A stretch of DNA of 64,000 nt from Pseudomonas sp. R37(2017) (GCF_002113375.1 NZ_NEHO01000004.1:302926-366925); one strand, 5' to 3'. Shown: positions 46,157-54,757, numbered from the stretch's first letter. Translations and numbers: made by a program. The notes: a model not told the origin generated them from the sequence alone.

Positions 46157-47060
46157 GCTGAACCCCCGCCGGTAGCGTGCCCGGTTGTGCCGGGCGCACC
46201 GCTGTCTTGCGCCCCAGCATCACCGTCACGATTACCCCGCCGGCAAACAGCCAGGTGATCGGCTCCACATGCTCCCCGAAGAACAATGCGGAAAAGGCGA
46301 TGGTGAAGAAAATCTGCAGCAACTGGATCTGACTGACCCGGGCAATGCCGCCCATGGCCAGCCCGGCGTACCAGGCGAAAAAGCCGATGAACTGTGAAAA
46401 CAGCGAGACATAACCGAAGGCCCACCAGGTCTTGGCGGAGATCTCGCCTTGATGTTGCAGCGCCAGATACGCCACCGGGCCGATCAGCAGCGGGGTAGAC
46501 AGTACCAGTGCCCAGCAGATCACCTGCCAGCCGCCCATCTCCCTGGCCAGCCGACCTCCCTCGGCATACCCCAATCCGCCCACGGCAATGGCGCCAAGCA
46601 TCAGCAAGTCACCGGCCTGAATGCTGCCGGCGCCGCTGATCAGTGCATAACCGAGCACCAGCGCGCTGCCCAACGCGGCGCAGGCCCAGAAGGCTTTCGA
46701 CGGTCGTTCATGGGACAGCCACGCGGCGTACAACGCTACGCACAGCGGCTGCAAACCGTTGACCAACGCGCCATGGGATGCCGGCAAGGTTTGCATGGCC
46801 CATGCCGACAATACCGGGAAGCCGAGGATCACCCCGGCCATCACCAGCGTGAGGCCTTTTACCTGCTTCCAGGTCGGCCATTTTTCCCGGCGCCACAGCA
46901 ACAGTAACGCCGCAGGAACCGCCGCAAACAATGCCCGGCCCAGGCCGTTCAGCAGGGGGTGGAGCTCCTGCACGACAATCCGGGTGAAGGGCAGGGTGAG
47001 GCTGAAGATCACAACGCCGAGCAGGCCCAGGGCCATGCCGGTGTTTTCGCGCGAGGACAT
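46146..47060 (-). CDS. EamA/DMT family transporter
   Basis: A 304-residue inner-membrane carrier with about ten helices in two EamA repeats (first ALGLLGVVIFSLTLPFTRIV, second LMLGAIAVGGLGYAEGGRLA onwards). Members export metabolites or drugs; the substrate here is open. I start at MSSRENTGMALG, since the extra residues upstream are polar and unlike a family start. It is convergent with the methyltransferase gene. Confidence 0.88.
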   Translation of the reverse strand: MSSRENTGMALGLLGVVIFSLTLPFTRIVVQELHPLLNGLGRALFAAVPAALLLLWRREKWPTWKQVKGLTLVMAGVILGFPVLSAWAMQTLPASHGALVNGLQPLCVALYAAWLSHERPSKAFWACAALGSALVLGYALISGAGSIQAGDLLMLGAIAVGGLGYAEGGRLAREMGGWQVICWALVLSTPLLIGPVAYLALQHQGEISAKTWWAFGYVSLFSQFIGFFAWYAGLAMGGIARVSQIQLLQIFFTIAFSALFFGEHVEPITWLFAGGVIVTVMLGRKTAVRPAQPGTLPAGVQLKP

Positions 47061-47163
47061 GATGGCAACCAGAGTCGTGGAGGGTGGGGTAAGACTCCAT
47101 ATAGCCATAAACCATGGGCTGTCCGCTGTTACAGCTAGGCACAGACTTATCCGTACAGTTTGC

Positions 47164-47236
47164 GGGCCTCTTCGCGAGCGGGCTCGCTCCGACAGGAATT
47201 GTGTCGTCCTTGTGGGAGCGAGCCTGCTCGCGAAGA
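47164..47236. repeat. REP doublet
   Basis: The left arm GCGAGCGGGCTCGCTCCGACAG (47175-47195) carries two changes from the common core, while the right arm (47209-47236) is standard; spacing 13 bases. Confidence 0.85.
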
Positions 47237-47339
47237 ACGATAACGCGGTCCCTCAGGTAGTAGCCGGTTGTTACCCGCCCGGTCGGATAAGGACTACCTT
47301 GAATACTCCTGCACGCCCACTTCCAGAGGAGTCCTCCCC

Positions 47340-47921
47340 ATGGCTGCGAAAAAGATCCTGATGCTGGTCGGTGACTATGTCGAAGACTATGAAGTGATGG
47401 TGCCATTCCAGGCGCTGCTGATGGTCGGCCATACGGTGCACGCCGTTTGTCCGGACAAGACCGCCGGCCAGACCGTGCGCACGGCGATCCATGACTTTGA
47501 AGGCGACCAGACCTACAGCGAAAAACCCGGTCACCTGTTTGCCCTCAACTTCGATTTCGCCAAGGTCGACGCCGCCGATTATGACGCTGTGCTGATTCCG
47601 GGCGGTCGTGCGCCGGAGTACCTGCGCCTGAACGAAAAAGTCCTGGAGTTGGTGCGTGCATTCGACAAGGCCGGCAAGCCGATCGCAGCCGTATGCCATG
47701 GTGCGCAGTTGCTGGCGGCCGCGGGTGTACTCGAGGGTCGTGAATGCAGCGCTTATCCTGCCTGCGCTCCGGAAGTACGACTGGCGGGCGGTACCTATAT
47801 CGACATCCCGGTGACGGACGGCCATGTTCAGGGCAATCTGGCCACGGCGCCGGCCTGGCCTGCGCACCCGAGCTGGCTGGCCGGTTTCCTGGGATTGCTG
47901 GGTACCAAAATCACGCTGTAA
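47340..47921 (+). CDS. DJ-1/PfpI-family protein
   Basis: A 193-residue cytoplasmic protein. [14 protein letters not shown] (about residues 117-130) is the nucleophile elbow with the reactive Cys; [15 protein letters not shown] precedes it as in PfpI/YhbO-like members, with an early Glu in [13 protein letters not shown]. Activities reported for this superfamily include glyoxalase III-type and protease-like functions; none can be chosen here. The ATG follows CCAGAGGAGTCCTCCCC. It is 14 bases before the RHH gene. Confidence 0.88.
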   Translation: MAAKKILMLVGDYVEDYEVMVPFQALLMVGHTVHAVCPDKTAGQTVRTAIHDFEGDQTYSEKPGHLFALNFDFAKVDAADYDAVLIPGGRAPEYLRLNEKVLELVRAFDKAGKPIAAVCHGAQLLAAAGVLEGRECSAYPACAPEVRLAGGTYIDIPVTDGHVQGNLATAPAWPAHPSWLAGFLGLLGTKITL

Positions 47922-47935
47922 CGAGGGATATGCCC

Positions 47936-48241
47936 ATGTGCGAGCTGTATGTCAAAGCCGACCCGATACTCTACGAGTCGCGCTCCCGCTCGCTGCGCAT
48001 CTGCGGGGTGGTCACCACTGTGCGGCTGGAGAATCAGTTTTGGGACATCCTCAGCGAAATCGCCGAAGTCGACGGCATGACCACCAACCAGTTGATCGCC
48101 AAGCTGTATGAAGAGGTGATGGACTATCGCGGCGAGGTGGTCAATTTCGCTTCGTTCCTGCGGGTCAGTTGTACGCGCTACTTGAGTCAGCGGCGCACGC
48201 AGGCGCCGGAATTGTCAGTGGTTCGGGCTGCGGCGAAATAG
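47936..48241 (+). CDS. Ribbon-helix-helix domain protein
   Basis: A 101-residue protein of the RHH_4-type (DUF4160-unrelated) arc-like fold: RSLRICGVVTTVRLENQFWDILSEIAEVDGMTTNQLIAKLYEEV, where the strand VTTVRL and two helices form the DNA-binding unit. Another in-frame ATG lies at 47930, but GAGGG is too near it, so 47936 is preferred. It follows the DJ-1-like gene by 14 bases and may be in one operon. Confidence 0.8.
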   Translation: MCELYVKADPILYESRSRSLRICGVVTTVRLENQFWDILSEIAEVDGMTTNQLIAKLYEEVMDYRGEVVNFASFLRVSCTRYLSQRRTQAPELSVVRAAAK

Positions 48242-48255
48242 CTGCAAGCGCATCG

Positions 48256-48312
48256 CCCCCTTCGCGAGCAGGCTCGCTCCCACTGTGGGAGCGAGCCTGC
48301 TCGCGAAGGGGG
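48256..48312. repeat. Collapsed REP doublet: perfect 28-bp inverted repeat
   Basis: CCCCCTTCGCGAGCAGGCTC... (48256-48283) and its exact inverse (48285-48312) are separated by a single T at 48284. In other doublets of this window the spacer is about 13-60 bases. It could extrude a very stable cruciform. Confidence 0.92.
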
Positions 48313-48389
48313 GCGGTACAGGCGACAGATGTCTCGGGCTGGTCTTTACTGTGAAGCGCGCAACCTCTCAATCGCCAAGGAGAATCAGC

Positions 48390-48734
48390 ATGTCCGGATG
48401 GTATGAAGTGAGCAAAAGCATCAATGGCCAGTTCAGGTTTGTGCTGAAGGCGGCGAACGCCGAAACCATTCTGACCAGCGAGCTATACACCACCCACGCC
48501 GCCGCCGACAAAGGCATCGCCTCGGTCCAGGCCAACAGCCCGCTGGATGAGCGCTACGAGAAAAAAACCACCAAGGATGGCCACCCGTATTTCAACCTCA
48601 AGGCGGGCAATCACGAAATCATCGGCAGCAGCGAGACCTATTCCTCCGATGCCGCCATGGAGAAAGGCATTGCCAGTGTGAAGGCCAACGGCTCGACCAG
48701 GGTGGTCAAGGACAAGACATTGCCGGTGCTTTGA
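48390..48734 (+). CDS. YegP-type protein with two DUF1508 repeats
   Basis: A 114-residue protein composed of two copies of the DUF1508 unit: GQFRFVLKAANAETILTSELYTTHAAADKGIASVQ (residues 12-46) and HPYFNLKAGNHEIIGSSETYSSDAAMEKGIASVK (residues 63-96). Members are small soluble proteins of unclear role, sometimes tied to stress. AAGGAGAATCAGC before the ATG is a strong site. Confidence 0.92.
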   Translation: MSGWYEVSKSINGQFRFVLKAANAETILTSELYTTHAAADKGIASVQANSPLDERYEKKTTKDGHPYFNLKAGNHEIIGSSETYSSDAAMEKGIASVKANGSTRVVKDKTLPVL

Positions 48735-48751
48735 TCGCTATCTTCAAATCC

Positions 48752-48795
48752 AATCCAGCCCCTTGTGGGAGCTAGCTCCCACAAGGGGCTGGATT
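48752..48795. repeat. Perfect 44-bp palindrome without spacer
   Basis: The left arm starts AATCCAGCCCCTTGTGGGAG and ends CT (48752-48773); the right arm 48774-48795 is its exact inverse with no unpaired centre (AGCT at the axis). It lies 18 bases after the YegP-like stop and next to a REP. Part of it (TTGTGGGAGC) is REP sequence, the rest (AATCCAGCCCC) is not. Confidence 0.93.
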
Positions 48796-48798
48796 CCA

Positions 48799-48828
48799 AT
48801 GTGGGAGCGAGCCTGCTCGCGAAGGCGT
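48799..48828. repeat. Single REP copy
   Basis: AATGTGGGAGCGAGCCTGCT CGCGAAGG is a normal REP core standing directly right of the perfect palindrome, without the usual inverted partner. Confidence 0.8.
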
Positions 48829-48842
48829 CAGACCGGCCAGTA

Positions 48843-49862
48843 CTAAACTTCGACTGGAACCGACAGCTTCGGGCCACCCAACGCATGGCTCCTGGAATCA
48901 AAAAAGCGCAACTCAACCCCCGTGCCCTCGAACACCTTCGCGTAATGCCGCTTCTGGTGCTGGATGAACGCCTTGCTGCGTGGATAGATCGAGATCGCCA
49001 CCACCTGCGGTTTCGCCAGGCGCAAGGCGTGGATGATGTGGCTGTCCTGCTCCCCCAATGCATGGCCGAAGATGCACAGCGCCTGGTCGTGACCGAGTAA
49101 TTGCGCGTAGCAGAACGACAGGTAGTCGGAGCTGCGAATGGTCTTGAGCTTGTCCACGCTCGGCCCTTCGTTGACGAACAGCGGCACGTCGTCGAGGGTC
49201 TTGATCGTGTTGTTGATGGCGAAATTGCCCAGCAGCGTGCCCTCGGTCGACATCAACTTGCGCGCCGTGCCGTCCTGGTTGCGCACCAGGTGCAGACCGC
49301 CGTGCAGGTAGAGCAAACGGGTTATGTCGGTGGCCGTGTCGCTCAGGTCGAAAGCGGGTTCGGCGCCCTGGAACAGATCGGTAATCGCCTCGGGCCGGTG
49401 TTGCACGGCCCAGTGGTTGAGCAGGTCGTAATTGGTGGTGAATACCGTGCGATAGCTGGCCAGCTCCTGATTGATCGTCGCCAGCGTCGAAGGCACCACC
49501 AGCCGCCACGGGATATGCAGCGCATGTACGGAGTTGATCAGCGCTTCCTTGATCGCGTAGTAGCGATTGCGTGGTGCGGCAGAGCTCACAGCCAGGGCCT
49601 TGTTCACCCGGCTGGTGGTTTTCAGGGCGCTCAGTACCTGTTCGAAACTGCGGGTCTGCAGCGCATCGAATACGCTCAGTTCGGACGGGCTCAGGGGTTT
49701 TTCTTCAACGGCGCGGGCATTTTCGAACAGCGACTCATAGCCGAAATCGTCCCACACCGCGCGACTGGCGCCGTTGCCCACCAGCAATCCGCTGAACGAA
49801 GCGCTGCTGCGCAAGGCGTTCCAGTCTTCAAGTTGGGCATCGACATCCAGGAAATCGCTCAT
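48843..49862 (-). CDS. DUF4917 protein with SIR2-like motifs
   Basis: A 339-residue cytoplasmic protein. In order it shows GLLVGNGASRAVW (about residues 25-37), VFTTNYDLLNHW (about residues 140-151), LLYLHGGLHL (about residues 184-193) and LCIFGHALGEQDSHI (about residues 262-276). This sequence of motifs (nucleotide-binding Gly loop, TTNYD, HGxLH, GxSLxD-like) is that of SIR2-like NAD-binding proteins, though spacing and residues differ from true sirtuins. It stands alone. A role in stress or defence is possible but not shown. Confidence 0.8.
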   Translation of the reverse strand: MSDFLDVDAQLEDWNALRSSASFSGLLVGNGASRAVWDDFGYESLFENARAVEEKPLSPSELSVFDALQTRSFEQVLSALKTTSRVNKALAVSSAAPRNRYYAIKEALINSVHALHIPWRLVVPSTLATINQELASYRTVFTTNYDLLNHWAVQHRPEAITDLFQGAEPAFDLSDTATDITRLLYLHGGLHLVRNQDGTARKLMSTEGTLLGNFAINNTIKTLDDVPLFVNEGPSVDKLKTIRSSDYLSFCYAQLLGHDQALCIFGHALGEQDSHIIHALRLAKPQVVAISIYPRSKAFIQHQKRHYAKVFEGTGVELRFFDSRSHALGGPKLSVPVEV

Positions 49863-49994
49863 TGCGCTCTTCGTCTCACGGCAAAAGGTCTGTGGGCGGC
49901 GACTTTATCACGACCGGGTGCCCGGACCACGGCACGAGTCGGGCGAAGAACGCTATGCTGCGACTTTGCCCGAGCCGACTTCGCCGAGTACCCG

Positions 49995-50903
49995 ATGCTG
50001 CAAAAAAGCCTGATTCGCCGTCTCGACCTGATCACTCTGCAACTGTTCGTCGCCGTCCATGAAGAAGGCACGCTGACCCGTGCGGCTTCGCGCGAAGCGA
50101 TTGCCGTCTCGGCGGCGAGCAAGCGCTTGATGGAGCTGGAGGAGGCGCTGGGCATCAGCCTGTTCGTGCGCCAGGCCAAGGGCATGTCGCTGACGCCTGC
50201 CGGTGAAACCCTGCTGCACCATGCCCGGCAGATGCTGTTCAACGTCGAGAAAATGGGCCTGGAACTCGGCGAGCACAGCCACGGTGTGCGTGGCTATGTG
50301 CGGATGCTCGCCAACCTGTCGGCGATCATTCAGTTTTTGCCCGAGGACCTGCGGGATTTTTCCGAACGTCATCCGCAGGTCAAGACCGACCTCGAAGAGC
50401 GCCCCAGCGCCGGGGTGATCCAGGGTGTGCTCGACGGTGTGGCCGACCTCGGGATCTGTTCCATCGACAGTGACATCAAGGGCCTGCACAGCGTGCTGTA
50501 TCGCCAGGACAAACTGGTGGTGCTGATGCCGCCGCATCATCCTTTGGCGAGCCGTGCAAGCGTGGCTTTCGCCGATACGCTACAGAGCGATTACGTAGGG
50601 CTGCATGCCGCCAGTTCGATCAACATGCGTACCCACGCCGCAGCCCGTGAGGCCGGCAAGGTGCTGCGGGTGCGTATTCATGTGCCAGGGTTCGACGCCA
50701 TGTGCCGCATGGTCCAGGCCAATATGGGGATCGGCATTCTTCCGCAGCGCGCCTATGAGTTGTTTGGCCGGGCGCTGGGTTTGCACGCGGTGCCGTTGAC
50801 GGACGAATGGTCCGATCGGGCGTTGATCCTGGTGGTGCGCGATGAGGCGTTGCTGTCGCCGGTGAGTCGGATGTTGTTTGAGCATTTGCGTGGGACAGCC
50901 TGA
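49995..50903 (+). CDS. LysR-family regulator
   Basis: A 302-residue regulator. LITLQLFVAVHEEGTLTRAASREAIAVSAASKRLMELEEALGISLF (residues 12-57) is the winged HTH and the effector domain covers residues 90-300 (VDGVADLGICSID and NMGIGILPQRAY). It is preceded by the divergent DUF4917 gene. Upstream of the CoA-transferase/lyase operon on the same strand, it is the likely regulator of that pathway. The chosen ATG gives MLQKSLIRRLDL; the open frame upstream is only antisense to DUF4917. Confidence 0.9.
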   Translation: MLQKSLIRRLDLITLQLFVAVHEEGTLTRAASREAIAVSAASKRLMELEEALGISLFVRQAKGMSLTPAGETLLHHARQMLFNVEKMGLELGEHSHGVRGYVRMLANLSAIIQFLPEDLRDFSERHPQVKTDLEERPSAGVIQGVLDGVADLGICSIDSDIKGLHSVLYRQDKLVVLMPPHHPLASRASVAFADTLQSDYVGLHAASSINMRTHAAAREAGKVLRVRIHVPGFDAMCRMVQANMGIGILPQRAYELFGRALGLHAVPLTDEWSDRALILVVRDEALLSPVSRMLFEHLRGTA

Positions 50904-50925
50904 TCGTTCTCGGTTGAATGGGCGG

Positions 50926-51012
50926 GCGTCATCGCGAGCTTGCTCGCTCCTACAGGGGATGTGTGATCGCCACGATTCCCCTGTGGGAGCGAGCCTGCTC
51001 GCGAAGGCGGCC
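50926..51012. repeat. REP doublet
   Basis: The left arm GCGAGCTTGCTCGCTCCTAC (from 50935) is a mixed variant and the right arm (50978-51012) a standard copy; they lie between the LysR gene and the CoA-transferase gene. Confidence 0.85.
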
Positions 51013-51139
51013 CTGAGGTCACGACAATCTCCTGGAGCGTTCGCATTTCGCGAACGCCCGTTGCCAACTGAAGGTTGGATTCCCCAGCCCCCTGTCCTCT
51101 AGCCTTGGCTCATATTCCAAGAACAAGAGGTACCCCGCG

Positions 51140-52333
51140 ATGACTGCCCCCTTGAGTGCGATCAAAGTGATCGAGATCGGCACGCTGATCGCCGCGCCGT
51201 TTGCGGCGCGCATGCTGGCCGAGTTCGGCGCCGAGGTGATCAAGATCGAAGCCATGGGCCAGGGCGATCCCCTGCGCAAATGGCGCAAGCTGCACGAAGG
51301 CACCTCGCTGTGGTGGTACCTGCAATCGCGCAACAAGAAGTCCCTGGCGCTGAACCTCAAATCCCCCGAAGGCATCGAGCTGGTCAAGCAACTGGCGAGC
51401 AGCGCCGATGTGCTTATCGAAAACCTGCGCCCCGGCGCCCTGGAGAAACTCGGCCTCGGCTGGGACGTATTGCACGCGCTCAATCCCAACCTGACGCTGG
51501 TGCGCATTTCCGGCTACGGCCAGACGGGCCCGTACCGCGATCGTCCGGGGTTCGGTGCCATAGGCGAAGCCATGGGCGGCATCCGCTACACCACAGGCAC
51601 ACCCGGTTCGCCACCGGCGCGGGTCGGCGTGAGCCTTGGCGACTCCCTGGCGTCGCTGCATGCGGTGATCGGTGCGCTGATGTCGCTGCTAAGGGTCAAG
51701 ACCGGGCAAGGCGGTGGGCAGATCGTTGATGTGTCCCTGGCCGAAAGCGTGTTCAACGTCATGGAAAGCCTGGTGCCGGAATACGACATGCTTGGCCATG
51801 TGCGTGAACGCAGCGGCGGTGCCTTGCCAGGAATCGCGCCGTCCAACACCTACCTGACCGCCGACGGCGCCTACGTGGTGATTGCCGGCAACAGCGATCC
51901 GATCTACAAGCGTCTGATGCAAACCGTCGGCCGCGCCGACCTGGCCGAGGCCCCGGAATTCGCCCACAACGACGGGCGTGCAGCCAAAAGCAATCTGCTC
52001 GACGCCGCCATTACCCACTGGACCAGCAGCCTGCCCATCGATGAGGTATTGGCCGCCCTGGAGGCCGCGGAAGTCCCGGCCGGGCGTATCTATTCGGTGG
52101 CCGACATCGTCGCCGATCCGCACTATCAGGCGCGGGACATGCTGCTCAATGCCGAACTGCCCGGTGGCGCCACGGTGAAGATGCCGGGCATCGTGCCGAA
52201 ACTGTCCGAGACCCCTGGTGGTGTCAACTGGTCCGGCCCCGGCCTGGGCCAGCACACCGACGGCATCCTCGCGCAACTGGGCCTTACCGTTGCCGACATC
52301 GAGCGCCTGAAAGTCGAAGGAGTGGTGCAATGA
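51140..52333 (+). CDS. CaiB/BaiF family (class III) CoA-transferase
   Basis: A 397-residue enzyme that moves CoA to a carboxylic acid. It starts LSAIKVIEIGTLIAAPFAARMLAEFGAEVIKIE, the typical class III N-terminus. Asp168 in VSLGDSLAS is at the place of the catalytic Asp169 of formyl-CoA transferase. QSRNKKSLALNLKSPEG and ENLRPGALEKLG are also family marks. It overlaps the HMG-CoA lyase gene by four bases (ATGA), so its product probably feeds that lyase. Confidence 0.92.
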   Translation: MTAPLSAIKVIEIGTLIAAPFAARMLAEFGAEVIKIEAMGQGDPLRKWRKLHEGTSLWWYLQSRNKKSLALNLKSPEGIELVKQLASSADVLIENLRPGALEKLGLGWDVLHALNPNLTLVRISGYGQTGPYRDRPGFGAIGEAMGGIRYTTGTPGSPPARVGVSLGDSLASLHAVIGALMSLLRVKTGQGGGQIVDVSLAESVFNVMESLVPEYDMLGHVRERSGGALPGIAPSNTYLTADGAYVVIAGNSDPIYKRLMQTVGRADLAEAPEFAHNDGRAAKSNLLDAAITHWTSSLPIDEVLAALEAAEVPAGRIYSVADIVADPHYQARDMLLNAELPGGATVKMPGIVPKLSETPGGVNWSGPGLGQHTDGILAQLGLTVADIERLKVEGVVQ

Positions 52334-53256
52334 TCACCGATTATTCCGATCGCCTGATCGTGCAGGAAGTGTCCCCGCGCGACGGCTTGCAAATCGAGCC
52401 GACCTGGGTTGAAACCACTGACAAGATCGCCCTGATCGATCAACTGTCGCAGGCCGGATTCAGCCGCATCGAAGCCGGTTCGTTCGTGTCGCCCAAGGCC
52501 ATTCCGGCGTTGCGCGATGGCGAGCTGGTGTTCAAGGGCATCGATCGCCGGCCGGGAGTGATCTACGTCGCGCTGATCCCCAACCTCAAGGGTGCGCAAC
52601 GGGCGCTGGCCTGTCACGCCGATGAGCTGAACCTGGTGATGTCCGCCAGCCAGACCCACAATCTGGCGAACATGCGCATGGGGTGTGAGGATTCGTTGGC
52701 GGCGTTCGGCGAGATCGTGCAGTTTGTGGGCGACAGCCCTGTGCGACTCAACGGCAGCATCGCCACCACCTTCGGATGCCCGTTCGAGGGCAAGATCGAT
52801 GAGGATCGGGTGCTGCAGATCGTCGAGGCCTATCAGGAACTCGGCATCCAGGGCGTTACCCTGGCCGACACCACGGGCATGGCCAACCCGCGCCAGGTCG
52901 ATCGTCTTGTACGCCGGGTGCTGCAGCGGGTGTCCCCGGCGGACCTGACCCTGCACTTTCACAACACCCGCGGCCTTGGCCTGTGCAACGTGCTGGCCGC
53001 CTACGAGGCCGGAGCCCGGCGCTTCGACGCGGCCCTCGGCGGCCTCGGTGGTTGCCCGTTTGCACCGGGGGCGTCGGGCAACATCTGCACCGAGGACCTG
53101 GTCAACCTGTGCGATGAAGTCGGCATTCACACCGGCATCGATTTGCCGTTGTTACTGAGACTGTCCCGAGGACTGCCGGTGCTGTTGGGCCACGAAGTGC
53201 CGGGCCAACTGGCCAAGGCCGGGCGCAACTGCGATCTGCACCCGATCCCCACCTGA
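52330..53256 (+). CDS. Hydroxymethylglutaryl-CoA lyase family protein
   Basis: A 308-residue TIM-barrel enzyme (HMGL/DRE-TIM family). VQEVSPRDGLQIEP (residues 10-23) holds the Arg-Asp catalytic pair, TLADTTGMANP follows, HFHNTRGLGLCN gives metal-binding His residues and GGLGGCPFAPGASGN (about residues 236-250) includes the catalytic-loop Cys. It would split a 3-hydroxy-3-methyl (or citramalyl-type) CoA ester to acetyl-CoA plus a keto acid. It is coupled to the CoA-transferase and followed by an MFS gene. Confidence 0.9.
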   Translation: MITDYSDRLIVQEVSPRDGLQIEPTWVETTDKIALIDQLSQAGFSRIEAGSFVSPKAIPALRDGELVFKGIDRRPGVIYVALIPNLKGAQRALACHADELNLVMSASQTHNLANMRMGCEDSLAAFGEIVQFVGDSPVRLNGSIATTFGCPFEGKIDEDRVLQIVEAYQELGIQGVTLADTTGMANPRQVDRLVRRVLQRVSPADLTLHFHNTRGLGLCNVLAAYEAGARRFDAALGGLGGCPFAPGASGNICTEDLVNLCDEVGIHTGIDLPLLLRLSRGLPVLLGHEVPGQLAKAGRNCDLHPIPT

Positions 53257-53265
53257 ACCAACCCT

Positions 53266-53357
53266 CTGTAGGAGCAAGCACGCTCGCGATAGCGGTGAGG
53301 CAGTCGACATCAATGATGGATGTGACGCAGTCATCGCGAGCAGGCTCGCTCCTACAG
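53266..53357. repeat. REP doublet
   Basis: CTGTAGGAGCAAGCACGCTC (53266-53285) is a degenerate left arm and TCGCGAGCAGGCTCGCTCCT (from 53333) the right; between the lyase and MFS genes, which may reduce but not prevent co-transcription. Confidence 0.85.
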
Positions 53358-53425
53358 TAAAAAGCACCTCAACCAGACAACAAAAACAATCGGACACCCA
53401 CGGAAAGTCCGCCTGGAGAACCACA

Positions 53426-54757
53426 ATGAGCCTTAATGCACTGGAGGCGAGCGCGAGCCCGTCTGTTAGCCACGACACCGAAAAAGCCCTGGTCAGCAAA
53501 GTCGCCTGGCGCCTGATGCCGCTGATCATGGTCTGCTACCTGTTCGCCTTTTTCGATCGCATCAACATCAGCTTCGCCAAGTTTCAACTGCAGGCCGACT
53601 TGAGCCTCAGCGACACCGCCTATGGCCTCGGTGCCGGGTTGTTCGTGGTCGGTTATGTGATTTTCGAAGTGCCGAGCAACATGATGCTGTACAAGGTCGG
53701 CGCCCGGCGCTGGATCGCCCGGATCATGATGTCCTGGGGCCTGGCCACGGCGGCCATGGTGTTCGTCAACAGCGAATGGCAGTTCTACGTACTGCGCTTC
53801 GTGATCGGTGCAATGGAGGCAGGCTTCGCCCCCGGCGTGCTGTATTACCTGACCCTGTGGTTCCCGCAGCACTATCGCGGGCGCATCACCTCGATGCTGT
53901 TCCTGGCGTCGGCGTTCGCCGGCCTGGTGGGCGCGCCGTTCTCCGGCCTGGTGCTGCAACACCTTGACGGCGTGTTGCAAATGCGTGGCTGGCACTGGCT
54001 GTTCCTGCTCGGTGGCGTGCCGTGCATTGGCCTCGGTTTGCTGGTGCTGACTTTACTCAAGGACCGCATCGAAGACGCCCATTGGCTGACGCCCTCGGAG
54101 AAGACCCTGCTGGCCAGCCGCATCGCCCAGCATGAGCCGCACAAGAGCGGTGGTTCGCTGCTCGCGGCACTGCGGATCCCGGGCTTCCTGACCTTGGGGC
54201 TGATCTATTTCCTGATCCAGGTGGCGTCCTACGGCCTGAATTTCTGGGCACCGCAGTTGATCCGCAGCTCCGGGACAGACAGTCCGGTGATGATCGGCTT
54301 GCTGACGGCCATTCCGTACATCTGCGGTGCCATCAGCATGGTGGTGATCGGACGCCTGTCCGATGCTTCCGGCGAGCGGCGCAAGTACGTCGCCGGACTG
54401 GTAGCGGTCGGTGCGGTCGGGTTCTTCTGCGCCGGAATCTTCGCCAGCCACACGACCTTCCTGATTGTCGCGTTGGGCCTGCTCGGCGCCGGGATCATCG
54501 CCTCCATCCCGAGCTTCTGGACCCTGCCGCCGAAACTCCTGGCCGGTGCCGGAGCGGGCGCGGCGGGCGGGATTGCGGTGATCAACACCCTGGGCCAGTT
54601 CGGCGGCATCGTCAGCCCGGTGATGGTCGGCCGGATCAAGGACCTCACCGGTAGCACCACGCCGGCGCTGTATGTCATTGGTGTCTGTGCGTTGATTGCG
54701 GTTGCGCTGTTGCTGTGGGGGCTGCCGCAGAAGCTGCGCACGCTCGACAAGGTTTAA
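53426..54757 (+). CDS. MFS transporter, anion:cation symporter type
   Basis: A 443-residue transporter of the ACS group (tartrate, hexuronate, phthalate-type carriers). FAFFDRINISFAKFQLQADL (about residues 40-59) and FEVPSNMMLYKVGARRWIARIMM (about residues 82-104) are diagnostic. GGAGAACCACA lies before the ATG. It is downstream of the CoA-transferase and lyase genes and probably imports their dicarboxylate substrate. Confidence 0.88.
   Translation: MSLNALEASASPSVSHDTEKALVSKVAWRLMPLIMVCYLFAFFDRINISFAKFQLQADLSLSDTAYGLGAGLFVVGYVIFEVPSNMMLYKVGARRWIARIMMSWGLATAAMVFVNSEWQFYVLRFVIGAMEAGFAPGVLYYLTLWFPQHYRGRITSMLFLASAFAGLVGAPFSGLVLQHLDGVLQMRGWHWLFLLGGVPCIGLGLLVLTLLKDRIEDAHWLTPSEKTLLASRIAQHEPHKSGGSLLAALRIPGFLTLGLIYFLIQVASYGLNFWAPQLIRSSGTDSPVMIGLLTAIPYICGAISMVVIGRLSDASGERRKYVAGLVAVGAVGFFCAGIFASHTTFLIVALGLLGAGIIASIPSFWTLPPKLLAGAGAGAAGGIAVINTLGQFGGIVSPVMVGRIKDLTGSTTPALYVIGVCALIAVALLLWGLPQKLRTLDKV

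Noticed and set aside
49101..49994. N-terminal extension of the LysR gene giving a 600-residue protein
   Set aside because: The extension is only the antisense of the DUF4917 gene. The LysR family starts at the ATG at 49995.
1549..53357. Regularly recurring palindromes as a CRISPR array
   Set aside because: They are dispersed singly in intergenic gaps, inverted in pairs and match the Pseudomonas REP core; there are no tandem repeats with spacers and no cas genes.
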